From Shinella sp. H4-D48 (lineage in GTDB: Bacteria > Pseudomonadota > Alphaproteobacteria > Rhizobiales > Rhizobiaceae): DNA of 64,000 nt. This document shows, one piece after another, positions 18,339 through 26,215 of this stretch. Under the pieces are notes generated by a model. That model did no database searches. It saw nothing but the letters and a program-made list of their open reading frames with translations, and had not been told where the DNA came from. The stretch is taken from assembly GCF_022637395.1 (NCBI RefSeq), contig NZ_CP093337.1, positions 604,001-668,000 on the forward strand, given 5' to 3'. Made by a program: the position numbers and the translations under genes. Position 1 is the first letter of the stretch. Each line of letters begins with the position of its first letter.

Positions 18339-18405
18339 CACCTTCGCCCCGCTTGCTGAGAAGAGGTGGCCGGAAGGCCGGATGAGGGCCCTTGCCCCGA
18401 GAGAA
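18339..18405. repeat. Degenerate RIME-like intergenic repeat
   Basis: On the minus strand the segment contains CCCTCATCCGGCC, TTCCGGCCACCT and a GCAAGCGGGG-like arm. This resembles the Rhizobium-specific intergenic mosaic elements (RIME), in which CCTTCTCCCCGC and its complement form a hairpin. Here the hairpin is imperfect. It fills most of the gap between isomerase and dehydrogenase genes. Assignment is from memory of the consensus. Confidence 0.55.
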
Positions 18406-18425
18406 ACGTTAAGGAGGAACACAGG

Positions 18426-19610
18426 ATGGCAATCGAAGGAAGCGCGAACGAAACGCGCGAACGCCGTATCCGGCTCGGCATGGTCGGCGGCGGTTCCGGC
18501 GCCTTCATCGGCGCGGTGCACCGCATGGCTGCCCGGCTCGACGATCACTACGAACTCGTTGCCGGCGCGCTGTCGTCCTCGCCGGAAAAGGCCGAACAGT
18601 CGGCGCGCGAACTGGGCCTTGACCCCTCCCGCAGCTACGGCAGCTTCAAGGAAATGGCGATCCGCGAGGCCAAGCTGAAGAACGGTATCGAGGCTGTGGC
18701 AATCGTCACGCCGAACCACGTGCACTACGAGGCTGCCAAGGAGTTCCTCAAGCGCGGCATCCATGTCATCTGCGACAAGCCATTGACCTCGACGCTCGGC
18801 GATGCGCGCAAGCTGAAGAAGCTGGCGGACGAAAGCGACGCTCTGTTCGTTCTGACACACAACTACACCGGCTATCCGATGGTGCGGCAGGCCCGCGAGA
18901 TGATCGCGAACGGCGATCTCGGCACCATCCGCCTCGTGCAGATGGAATATCCCCAGGACTGGCTGACCGAGGACATAGAATCGAGCGGCCAGAAGCAGGC
19001 GGCATGGCGCACGGATCCTTCGAAATCGGGGGCCGGCGGCTCGACGGGCGACATCGGTACCCATGCCTATAATCTCGGTTGCTTCGTCTCGGGCCTTGAG
19101 CTTGAAGAACTCTCGGCCGATCTGGACAGTTTCGTGCCGGGTCGCAAGCTCGACGACAACGCCCATGTCATGATGCGCTTCAAGGAAAAGGACGGTGCGC
19201 GCGCCAAGGGCATGCTGTGGTGCAGTCAGGTCGCGCCCGGTCATGAGAACGGCCTGAAGGTCCGGGTCTATGGCACGAAGGGCGGACTGGAATGGGTGCA
19301 GGCCGATCCGAACTACCTCTGGTACACGCCGTTCGGCGAGCCGAAGCGCCTGATCACCCGCAATGGCGCCGGCGCCGGTGCCGCCGCCGGTCGCGTTAGT
19401 CGCATCCCGTCCGGTCATCCGGAAGGTTACCTTGAGGGCTTTGCGAACATCTATTCGGAAGCCGCACGCGCGATCTACGCCAAGCGTAATGGTGCGGCCG
19501 TTGATGCGGCCGTTGTCTATCCGACGGTGGATGACGGGCTGAAGGGCATGCTCTTTGTGGATGCCTGCGTGCAGTCTTCGAAGAAGAACGGTGCCTGGGT
19601 CAAGGTCTAA
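18426..19610 (+). CDS. Gfo/Idh/MocA family oxidoreductase
   Basis: A 394-residue NAD(P)-dependent dehydrogenase. The N-terminal Rossmann motif is GMVGGGSGAFIGAVHR (about residues 19-34). The catalytic-lysine segment reads VICDKPLTSTLGDARKL, where most relatives have EKP. The substrate-side motif GDIGTHAYNLG carries the usual histidine. It likely oxidises or reduces a sugar or polyol in the pathway fed by the upstream ABC transporter and isomerase. Its start has AAGGAGGAA. It is separated from the isomerase gene by a RIME-like repeat, and a hairpin terminator follows it. Substrate not known. Confidence 0.88.
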   Translation: MAIEGSANETRERRIRLGMVGGGSGAFIGAVHRMAARLDDHYELVAGALSSSPEKAEQSARELGLDPSRSYGSFKEMAIREAKLKNGIEAVAIVTPNHVHYEAAKEFLKRGIHVICDKPLTSTLGDARKLKKLADESDALFVLTHNYTGYPMVRQAREMIANGDLGTIRLVQMEYPQDWLTEDIESSGQKQAAWRTDPSKSGAGGSTGDIGTHAYNLGCFVSGLELEELSADLDSFVPGRKLDDNAHVMMRFKEKDGARAKGMLWCSQVAPGHENGLKVRVYGTKGGLEWVQADPNYLWYTPFGEPKRLITRNGAGAGAAAGRVSRIPSGHPEGYLEGFANIYSEAARAIYAKRNGAAVDAAVVYPTVDDGLKGMLFVDACVQSSKKNGAWVKV

Positions 19611-19622
19611 CGGTTCAAGTCA

Positions 19623-19652
19623 AGCAGCCGCTGCATCCTCGCGGCGGCTGCT
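19623..19652. terminator. Hairpin between convergent genes
   Basis: Arms AGCAGCCGC and GCGGCTGCT with a 12-base loop, placed between the dehydrogenase stop and the convergent HD-GYP stop. The T-tract is weak on the plus strand. Confidence 0.55.
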
Positions 19653-19658
19653 ATTGCT

Positions 19659-20561
19659 TTACGAGAACATGCTTCCGAGGCGCAGTACCAACTTCTTGTC
19701 GAACATCTGGCTGTGATCGAACATCCAGTTGATGGCGTCCTTGGTGGACCAAGCCTTTTTATAGGGTCTGGCGCTGGTCAATGCCTCGAACACGTCGCAC
19801 ACGGTTGCCAGCCGGACTTCGGCGCGAATCTTCTGCCCAGAAAGCCCGAGCGGGTAGCCGCTGCCATCGAGGGCTTCGTGGTGAAACCGGCATATATCCA
19901 GCACGATATCTGAAACATTGGCCTGCTGCCTGAGCATGCGATAGCCGAGTTCGGGATGATTGCGGATCATCTGCCTTTCATTGGCATCAAGGCGATCGGT
20001 CTTGTTGAGCACCGCGTTGGGGATCATCAGCTTACCGACGTCGTGGAGCAGGCCTGCAACGCCAAGTTCGCGGATTGCCTCGTCTTCGTAGCCGAGCGAC
20101 CGGGCGAGCTGCATCATCAGTGCACTGACCGCCAATGAATGCACATAGGTTCCTTCATCCTTGGTCTTCAGGCGTGTGACTTCGAGAAAGACATCCGGTG
20201 CCGCCTCGATACGCTCTGAAAGTTCACCGGCAACAGGGCCGAGCGAATCGATTTCAAACGTGCCGGACTGCACTGCCGTGAAACTGTCTCGCAAGGACTG
20301 TGTTGCGGCGGATACCGCCTCGACTGTCCGTTGCTGCTCTTCTTCCCTTCTCTGGGGCGCCCCGTCCATCAAGGCTCTCACGTCGATCGTGCTTTGTTGC
20401 TGGTTGACCAAGGCGTGAGTGGCAGATGTTGCCAAAATGGCGCGCACCGCTTCTTCGGATTGAATAAGAAAGCGTCTGGCCTGAAATTCAGTGACCGGGC
20501 ATTCCACCGTTTCGATGAACATACCCTTTCGCACGAGATGCTTCGGAATTCTGAGTACCAC
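19659..20561 (-). CDS. HD-GYP domain c-di-GMP phosphodiesterase with DUF3391
   Basis: A 300-residue protein. Residues 1-120 match the DUF3391 N-terminal region typical of HD-GYP proteins (MVLRIPKHLVRKGMFIETVE). Residues about 130-290 form the HD-GYP domain, with the metal-binding HD at 173-174 (GLLHDVGK) and HHEALDGSGYP at 227-237, so the signature is intact. It should hydrolyse cyclic di-GMP to pGpG or GMP. It is shorter than many relatives, because the sequence ends soon after the last helix (KKLVLRLGSMFS). No receiver domain or membrane segment is present. It is divergent from the beta-glucosidase gene. Confidence 0.88.
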   Translation of the reverse strand: MVLRIPKHLVRKGMFIETVECPVTEFQARRFLIQSEEAVRAILATSATHALVNQQQSTIDVRALMDGAPQRREEEQQRTVEAVSAATQSLRDSFTAVQSGTFEIDSLGPVAGELSERIEAAPDVFLEVTRLKTKDEGTYVHSLAVSALMMQLARSLGYEDEAIRELGVAGLLHDVGKLMIPNAVLNKTDRLDANERQMIRNHPELGYRMLRQQANVSDIVLDICRFHHEALDGSGYPLGLSGQKIRAEVRLATVCDVFEALTSARPYKKAWSTKDAINWMFDHSQMFDKKLVLRLGSMFS

Positions 20562-20704
20562 GCCCTTATCCCCGCAGAACCTGACAGAGCTTATCCCGAG
20601 AAGCCTAATTACTGATTAAGCGTCATCTGATTTACATATGAATGGAAGATAGCTAGGGAGGCTATCGCGACAGAGAAAGCGATTGATTTTTCCGACTGTC
20701 ACTT

Positions 20705-20724
20705 TTACTGCAACGTTGCAGTAA
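20705..20724. promoter_or_regulatory. 20-bp perfect palindrome before the beta-glucosidase gene
   Basis: TTACTGCAACGTTGCAGTAA is a perfect 20-bp dyad with a central CG, the form of a LacI-family operator. It lies 25 bases before the beta-glucosidase start. No LacI gene is adjacent, so the regulator is probably unlinked. Confidence 0.65.
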
Positions 20725-20749
20725 TTTCGATGACTTTGAAAGGCCCCTG

Positions 20750-22123
20750 ATGACCGATCCCAGGATTCTCGCCGAGCGTTTCCCCGGTGATTTCGTATTC
20801 GGCGTGGCGACGGCGGCGTTCCAGATCGAGGGCGCCACCAAGGCGGATGGCCGGAAAGCGTCGATATGGGATGCCTTCTCCAACATGCCGGGACGGGTCT
20901 ACGGGCGCCACAACGGCGATGTCGCATGCGATCACTACAACCGGCTGGAACAGGATCTCGACCTGATCAAGGCCCTTGGTGTGGAAGCCTACCGCTTCTC
21001 CATTGCATGGCCGCGGATCATCCCGGAGGGAACGGGGCCGGTAAACGAGAAGGGTTTGGATTTCTATGACCGCCTTGTCGATGGCTTGAAGGCACGCGGC
21101 ATCAAGGCGTTCGCGACGCTTTACCATTGGGACCTGCCGCTCATGCTGGCCGGCGATGGTGGCTGGACGGCACGCCAGACGGTCTATGCTTTCCAGCGTT
21201 ACGCCAAGACCACGATCGCGCGCCTCGGCGACCGGCTCGATGCCGTGGCGACCTTCAACGAGCCGTGGTGTTCGGTGTGGCTCAGCCATCTCTATGGCAT
21301 CCATGCGCCCGGCGAGCGCAACATGGATGCCGCGCTGCATGCGCTGCACTTCACAAACCTTGCCCATGGCCTTGGCGTTTCGGCCATTCGCTCCGAACGG
21401 CCCAATCTGGCGGTCGGGCTCGTCCTGAACGCGCACAGCATCTATCCTGGCAGCGACAGCGCCGAAGACGAAGCGGCTGCGGACCGCGCCTTCGATTTCC
21501 ACAACGGCGTTTTCTTCGGGCCGGTCTTCAAGGGGACGTATCCCGAGCGCTTCTTTTCGGCCCTCGGGCACCGCATGCCGAAGATCGAGGCCGGCGACAT
21601 GGAGACGATTGCCCAGCCGCTCGACTGGTGGGGTCTCAACTACTACACGCCGATGCGCGTCTCGCATGATCCGTCCGAGACGGCGATCTTTCCGGCGACC
21701 ATCGACGCGCCGCCGGTTGCCGACACCAGAACGGATATCGGCTGGGAGGTTTACGCGCCGGCACTCGGCGATCTCATCCGCAAGCTCAATGCCGTCTACA
21801 CTCTACCGGATTGCTATATCACGGAGAACGGCGCCTGCGACAACACTGAGGTTGCGAATGGGGAGGTGAACGACCGCATGCGGCTCGACTACATCGTCGA
21901 CCATCTCGGCGTCACAGCGGACCTGATCGGCGAAGGCTACCCGGTGCGCGGCTATTTCGCCTGGAGCCTCATGGACAATTTCGAATGGGCGGAAGGCTAC
22001 CGCATGCGGTTCGGCATCGTTCATGTCGACTACGAAACGCAGGTGCGCACGGTGAAGAAGAGCGGCCACTGGTACGGTGCGCTGGCCAGGCATTTCCCGA
22101 AGGGCAATCATCGCGCCGGCTGA
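20750..22123 (+). CDS. GH1 family beta-glucosidase
   Basis: A 457-residue glycoside hydrolase family 1 enzyme, the usual bacterial length. It opens with FPGDFVFGVATAAFQIEGAT. The acid/base glutamate lies in TFNEPWC, the nucleophile glutamate in YITENGAC, and the aglycone-side segment is WSLMDNFEWAEGYRMRFG. It should release glucose from cellobiose or aryl beta-glucosides, with galactosidase or fucosidase side activity possible. No signal peptide, so it is cytoplasmic. The binding site before the ATG is weak (AAAGG). A palindromic operator sits in the promoter. No sugar transporter gene is adjacent. Confidence 0.95.
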   Translation: MTDPRILAERFPGDFVFGVATAAFQIEGATKADGRKASIWDAFSNMPGRVYGRHNGDVACDHYNRLEQDLDLIKALGVEAYRFSIAWPRIIPEGTGPVNEKGLDFYDRLVDGLKARGIKAFATLYHWDLPLMLAGDGGWTARQTVYAFQRYAKTTIARLGDRLDAVATFNEPWCSVWLSHLYGIHAPGERNMDAALHALHFTNLAHGLGVSAIRSERPNLAVGLVLNAHSIYPGSDSAEDEAAADRAFDFHNGVFFGPVFKGTYPERFFSALGHRMPKIEAGDMETIAQPLDWWGLNYYTPMRVSHDPSETAIFPATIDAPPVADTRTDIGWEVYAPALGDLIRKLNAVYTLPDCYITENGACDNTEVANGEVNDRMRLDYIVDHLGVTADLIGEGYPVRGYFAWSLMDNFEWAEGYRMRFGIVHVDYETQVRTVKKSGHWYGALARHFPKGNHRAG

Positions 22124-22137
22124 TCCCGGCGCCAGGG

Positions 22138-23076
22138 TCACTTGCCGAGATGGCGCTCGCCGCGCTGTCTGGCAAGGTCCATCTGCTTCTGCCGCTGCCG
22201 GAAGCGGAGGCGATCGTCCTCGCTGCGCGTGTCGTGGCAATGCGGACAGGACACGCCGGCTTCATAGAGCGGTGAGGCGATATCGTCCGGCGTGAGCGGA
22301 TGACGGCATGCACGGCAAAGCCTGTGCTCACCTTCTTCGAGACCGTGCGTCACGGAGACGCGTTCATCGAAGACGAAACAGGCGCCCTCCCACAGGCTTT
22401 CCTCCTGCGGGATCTCCTCGAGATATTTCAGGATGCCGCCCTTGAGGTGATAGACCTCATCGAAACCCTGCTCCTTCATGAAGGCCGTTGCCTTCTCGCA
22501 GCGGATGCCGCCGGTGCAATACATGGCGATCTTCGGCTTGTTGTGCAGGCCGGTGTTTTCGCGCACCCAATCGGGGAATTCGCGGAAGGTCTTGGTGTTG
22601 GGATCGACCGCGCCCTTGAACATGCCGATGGCTGTCTCGTAGTCGTTGCGCGTGTCGATGACGATTGTGTCAGGATCGGAGATGAGCGCATTCCAGTCCG
22701 CCGGCGCGACATAGGTGCCGACGGAGCGGGTGGGGTCGATGTCCTCGACGCCCATCGTCACGATCTCCTTCTTGAGGCGTACCTTCATGCGCAGGAAGGG
22801 CATGTCGACCGCATGGCTTTCCTTGTGCTCCAGGCCTGCGAATTCCGGCTGGTTGCGAAGGAAGGCAAGGACTGTGCGGATGCCGGCAGGGCGGCCGGCG
22901 ATGGTGCCGTTGATACCCTCATGGGCGAGCAGAAGTGTGCCGCGCACGCCGTTCTCCTCGCAGAGTGCCTGCAAGGGTGCGCGCAGCTCCGCAAAGCGCG
23001 GAACAGAGACGAAATGATACAGCGCGGCCACCAGGAAGCCGCTTTCTTCAGTCGGTGAAGCAATCTCGTTTGTCAT
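22138..23076 (-). CDS. trhO: tRNA uridine(34) hydroxylase TrhO (rhodanese family)
   Basis: A 312-residue protein of the former UPF0176 (YceA) family. TrhO makes 5-hydroxyuridine at tRNA position 34 in an oxygen-dependent, prephenate-independent route. An N-terminal acylphosphatase-like domain contains [16 protein letters not shown]. The rhodanese domain has the catalytic-type cysteine in [14 protein letters not shown]. Near the C-terminus two Cys pairs (CRACRHPL and CPHCHD) resemble a zinc-binding site, as in longer relatives. ATG at 23076 is preferred over a GTG three codons upstream. Its neighbour encodes a CYTH protein on the same strand, 55 bases upstream. Confidence 0.9.
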   Translation of the reverse strand: MTNEIASPTEESGFLVAALYHFVSVPRFAELRAPLQALCEENGVRGTLLLAHEGINGTIAGRPAGIRTVLAFLRNQPEFAGLEHKESHAVDMPFLRMKVRLKKEIVTMGVEDIDPTRSVGTYVAPADWNALISDPDTIVIDTRNDYETAIGMFKGAVDPNTKTFREFPDWVRENTGLHNKPKIAMYCTGGIRCEKATAFMKEQGFDEVYHLKGGILKYLEEIPQEESLWEGACFVFDERVSVTHGLEEGEHRLCRACRHPLTPDDIASPLYEAGVSCPHCHDTRSEDDRLRFRQRQKQMDLARQRGERHLGK

Positions 23077-23130
23077 GGTCGCCACATACAGCTTCGCCGC
23101 ATTTCCCGCAATGCGGCGTGACGTAGCGGT

Positions 23131-23616
23131 TCAGGTCAGCTGGCGGAGACTGGCGCCGTTGCTGATGCCGAGCGCCATAGACTGGTTGGAATACTTGCTT
23201 TCGCCGGTCACTTCGCGGCCGACCCAATCTGGGAGCTCCGGCTCGTCGAGACGAGAGGCAAGCTCCACTTCCGCGATGACGAGACCGCGATGGACGCCTT
23301 CGTAGACATCGATCTCCCAGACATGGCCCTTGTGGGGCACCCGGTAGCGCACCTTCTCGATCACCTTGCCGATCGCATGGCGCAGCATGTCCTCGGCTTC
23401 ATCGCGATCGACGTCGAATTCGTATTCGTCGCGCACAAGGACGGCATGACCGATCTTCAGGGTGATGCGTGCGCGACCGTCGCCATAGATGCGTACCCGG
23501 AGCGAGCGGTCATCCTGCGCGACGATATAGGCTTGTCTTATGGCGATGCCTTCATCCGCGAAGGCGCGCCACCGCTGGCTCGACACCAGGAACTTCCGCT
23601 CGATCTCTTTTGCCAT
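23131..23616 (-). CDS. CYTH domain protein (class IV adenylate cyclase / triphosphatase fold)
   Basis: A 161-residue single-domain protein. It opens with MAKEIERKFLV, the E-x-E-x-K signature of the CYTH (CyaB/thiamine triphosphatase) tunnel fold. Basic and acidic residues that line the tunnel follow (RQAYI, LRVRIYGDGRARITLKIG, EVELASRLDEPELPDWVG). Bacterial members usually hydrolyse inorganic triphosphate or organic triphosphates; adenylate cyclase activity is rarer and cannot be claimed. The start chosen at 23616 gives the standard N-terminus; a GTG two codons earlier is possible. Confidence 0.88.
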   Translation of the reverse strand: MAKEIERKFLVSSQRWRAFADEGIAIRQAYIVAQDDRSLRVRIYGDGRARITLKIGHAVLVRDEYEFDVDRDEAEDMLRHAIGKVIEKVRYRVPHKGHVWEIDVYEGVHRGLVIAEVELASRLDEPELPDWVGREVTGESKYSNQSMALGISNGASLRQLT

Positions 23617-23770
23617 AGGCACGCTTTCGCTGTTGGAGACACGTCAGGAGCGGGCAAACACTACACCATGCAGGTGTCATGACAAGTCCAAGAATCGCGC
23701 TTAAGGCTCGACACGTGGTCGCAGACGCGATATGCCCGATTTCAATTCAATCGTTTTAAAAGGTGGTGTC

Positions 23771-24409
23771 ATGAGCGATAAGAATGCCAAGTTGCTTTCG
23801 GTCCTGAAGCTCCAGCCGGTCGTGCCGGTTCTTATCATCGAAGACGTCAAGACGGCCGTTCCTCTGGCACGCGCACTCGTCGCCGGCGGGCTAAAGGCAA
23901 TCGAGATCACGCTGCGCACGCCCGCCGCCCTGGAAGCGATCCGCGCCGTCGCCAACGAGGTTGAAGGTGCCGTCGCCGGTGCGGGCACAGTTCTCAATGC
24001 CGCTCAGTTCGAGGCGGCTGTCGAGGCCGGTTCGCAGTTCATCGTCAGCCCCGGCACGACCCAGGAGCTGATCGACGCGGCCGCCGATTCCGAAATTCCG
24101 CTCCTGCCGGGTGCGGCGACCGCAAGCGAGGTTATGGGTCTTCGCGAGGAAGGCTATGAAGTGCTGAAGTTCTTTCCGGCCGAACAAGCTGGCGGCGCCG
24201 CCTATCTGAAATCGCTGTCTTCGCCGCTCGCCGGCACGCTGTTCTGCCCGACCGGCGGTATCTCGCTTGCCAATGCCCGCGACTATCTTTCGCTGCCGAA
24301 CGTCGTGTGCGTTGGCGGTTCGTGGGTCGCGCCGAAGGATCTCGTCGCCAAGGGCGACTGGGCGGGTATCGAGAAACTGGCTGCCGAAGCGGCTACCCTG
24401 AAGGGCTGA
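23771..24409 (+). CDS. eda: 2-keto-3-deoxy-6-phosphogluconate aldolase
   Basis: A 212-residue class I aldolase of the Entner-Doudoroff pathway, splitting KDPG to pyruvate and glyceraldehyde 3-phosphate; many also act on 4-hydroxy-2-oxoglutarate. Family features are the catalytic glutamate segment [46 protein letters not shown], the Schiff-base lysine in [14 protein letters not shown], and the phosphate-binding CPTGGIS. ATG at 23771 follows AGGTGGT; a longer in-frame start exists at 23732 but would add residues not typical of the family. The other ED genes (edd, zwf, pgl) are not in the window. Confidence 0.93.
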   Translation: MSDKNAKLLSVLKLQPVVPVLIIEDVKTAVPLARALVAGGLKAIEITLRTPAALEAIRAVANEVEGAVAGAGTVLNAAQFEAAVEAGSQFIVSPGTTQELIDAAADSEIPLLPGAATASEVMGLREEGYEVLKFFPAEQAGGAAYLKSLSSPLAGTLFCPTGGISLANARDYLSLPNVVCVGGSWVAPKDLVAKGDWAGIEKLAAEAATLKG

Positions 24410-24430
24410 TCGCAGTTTTCGGAATTTGCA

Positions 24431-24462
24431 AACGGGCGGCCCTGGTCGCCCGTTATGCGTTT
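24431..24462 (+). terminator. Terminator-like hairpin after eda
   Basis: Arms AACGGGCG and CGCCCGTT with an 8-base loop, followed by a short T-containing stretch (GCGTTTG). It lies 21 bases after the eda stop. Confidence 0.55.
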
Positions 24463-24524
24463 GTAATCGGCAAAGGTCATTCCTATCTTGCCTGATAGTC
24501 GGCAGGAACAATGGAGACCGCCCC

Positions 24525-25217
24525 ATGTTTGACGCGAAGAAGTTGCTTGATCAGTTCCTCGGTTCGCAGGTGCCCGGCGCCGGTGGAAGCGTTCGGGACC
24601 GTGCAGGTCAGGTCACGCAACTTGCCAAGGACAATCCGCTCGCCAGCATCGCCATCGCCGGTGTCCTGCTGGGCACGGACAGCGGCCGTAAGGTGGCCGG
24701 TTCCGCTTTGAAGATCGGCGGCCTCGCTGCCATTGCCGGCCTCGGTTACCAGGCCTACAAGAACTACCGCGACGGACAGAACCCCGCTGAAACCCCGCAG
24801 GGTGGTACGCCTGAACTTCTGCCGCCGCCGTCCGATTCCGGCTTCCATCCGCAGGCGGTGAGCAGCGACTTCGCGCTCATCCTCGTGCGTGCCATGATTG
24901 CGGCCGCCCGCGCGGACGGCCATATCGACGATGCCGAGCGTGCCCGTATCATCGACAAGCTGAAGGTGTCGGGTCTTGGTGACGATGCCGCGACGTTCCT
25001 CGAAACGGAACTTGCCAACCCGGTCGATATCGACTCGATCGTCGCGGCCGCGCAGACGGAAGAACAGCGCGTCGAGCTTTATACAGCCTCGCGGATAGCC
25101 ATAGAGCCGAAGTCGCGCGCCGAGCGCGGTTATCTCGATTTGCTCGCCGGCCGTCTCGGCTTGGCGGATGGGCTGGTCGACCATATCGAAGCGACGGTTT
25201 CGGCCGCCACCGTTTGA
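24525..25217 (+). CDS. TerB-like / DUF533 family protein
   Basis: A 230-residue protein. Residues about 50-80 form a small-residue-rich hydrophobic segment (GSALKIGGLAAIAGLGYQAY), possibly membrane-inserted. A Pro-rich linker follows. The C-terminal half is the TerB-like DUF533 domain, with MIAAARADGHIDDAERARI, where the acidic residues match the putative metal site of TerB proteins. The role of DUF533 proteins (such as E. coli YebE) is poorly defined and is linked to envelope or membrane stress. The start has GGAG upstream. It stands between eda and a GNAT gene without obvious pathway link. Confidence 0.85.
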   Translation: MFDAKKLLDQFLGSQVPGAGGSVRDRAGQVTQLAKDNPLASIAIAGVLLGTDSGRKVAGSALKIGGLAAIAGLGYQAYKNYRDGQNPAETPQGGTPELLPPPSDSGFHPQAVSSDFALILVRAMIAAARADGHIDDAERARIIDKLKVSGLGDDAATFLETELANPVDIDSIVAAAQTEEQRVELYTASRIAIEPKSRAERGYLDLLAGRLGLADGLVDHIEATVSAATV

Positions 25218-25225
25218 TTAACGAG

Positions 25226-25248
25226 GGGGGCGGCGGAACGCCGCTCCC
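25226..25248 (+). terminator. GC-rich hairpin after the DUF533 gene
   Basis: About 10 bp of stem (one G-T pair) with a GAA loop, 8 bases past the stop. It has no T-run, so termination is uncertain. Confidence 0.35.
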
Positions 25249-25313
25249 TGCTTTGCGCATTGCGCGGAACCGCCCGCTGCTCTATCCCTTCGGCACGACC
25301 GATGGAGGATATC

Positions 25314-26006
25314 ATGCGCGATCTCAAGGACTGGAAAGGGGCACCGCCTCCCGCTCCCGTGTTGCTCGAAGGCCGTTACGTGCGACTGGAGCCCTATGAT
25401 CGCGCGCGCCATCTCGATGCGCTGTGGGACGCGTTCGGCGGCATGGCCATCAATCCGTTGCTGCGCTATTTCGCGCAGCCCGATTTCACAGGTATCGAGG
25501 CTTTCGATGCCTGGTCTGACGCGGTGATCACGTCCGGCTGGGTGCGCGAGGTCATCGTGGACAAGGCCAATGGCAAGGTCGTCGGCATGGCGCATTACAT
25601 GCGGCCGGATCCGGCGAACGGCGTCGTGGAGATCGGCGGAATTGCCCATGGCAGCGGCATGTCGCGCTCGCCGCTCTCCACCGAAGCGCAGTATCTGCTT
25701 GCCAGGCACGTCTTCGAAGACCTCGGCTACCGTCGTTACGAATGGAAGTGCCACAACGACAATGCGGCCAGCAAGCGGACCGCCGCCCGTCTCGGCTTTT
25801 CCTCTGAGGGTGTTTTCCGCCAGCACATGTTGTCCAAGGGCGAGAACCGTGACACGGCGTGGTTCTCGATCATCGACAGCGAATGGCCGGTGATTGCGAA
25901 GGCTTTCGAGGCGTGGCTGGCACCGAACAATTTCGATGCGGATGGAAATCAAAAGCGCAGGCTTGAGGATATCAGGGCCGGCATTACGGCAGGAGGCGCG
26001 GCATGA
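25314..26006 (+). CDS. GNAT family N-acetyltransferase (RimJ/RimL-like)
   Basis: A 230-residue acetyltransferase of the RimJ/RimL (Acetyltransf_3) type. Recognisable segments are LEGRYVRLEPYDRARHLDAL at the N-terminus, VGMAHYMRPDPANGVVEIGG in the core strand, and YRRYEWKCHNDNAASKRTAA, the part near the acetyl-CoA site. A distinctive NPLLRYFAQPDF-like segment before the core is shared by relatives that act on proteins or small amines. The start ATG at 25314 has GGAGGAT. Its stop overlaps the start of the next small membrane protein gene by four bases. Substrate unknown. Confidence 0.87.
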   Translation: MRDLKDWKGAPPPAPVLLEGRYVRLEPYDRARHLDALWDAFGGMAINPLLRYFAQPDFTGIEAFDAWSDAVITSGWVREVIVDKANGKVVGMAHYMRPDPANGVVEIGGIAHGSGMSRSPLSTEAQYLLARHVFEDLGYRRYEWKCHNDNAASKRTAARLGFSSEGVFRQHMLSKGENRDTAWFSIIDSEWPVIAKAFEAWLAPNNFDADGNQKRRLEDIRAGITAGGAA

Positions 26007-26215
26007 GCGGCGACAACAAGGCACGGTCGACGGCGCTCGCCGCACTGGTCATTCTTCTCGGAACGGGCGTGGTATTTTACTTCGTGCCCCGCATCATGGT
26101 CGCGCTTGGCGACCTCTCGCCATGGCTGGCCGGAGCGTTCGGCGCGGCGATGGTGCTTTGCTTCTTCCTGCTCTTCTGGCTGCGGGCACGCTATCAGCGC
26201 AACCGCGAAAACTAG
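26003..26215 (+). CDS. Small two-helix membrane protein
   Basis: A 70-residue protein with two predicted membrane helices (about 10-30 and 39-60, the first reading ALAALVILLGTGVVFYFVP) and a basic C-terminus (RARYQRNREN). Its ATG overlaps the stop of the GNAT gene (ATGA), so the two are translationally coupled. Its stop overlaps that of the convergent NicO gene by four bases. No family assignment can be made; it may be an accessory to the acetyltransferase. Confidence 0.75.
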   Translation: MSGDNKARSTALAALVILLGTGVVFYFVPRIMVALGDLSPWLAGAFGAAMVLCFFLLFWLRARYQRNREN

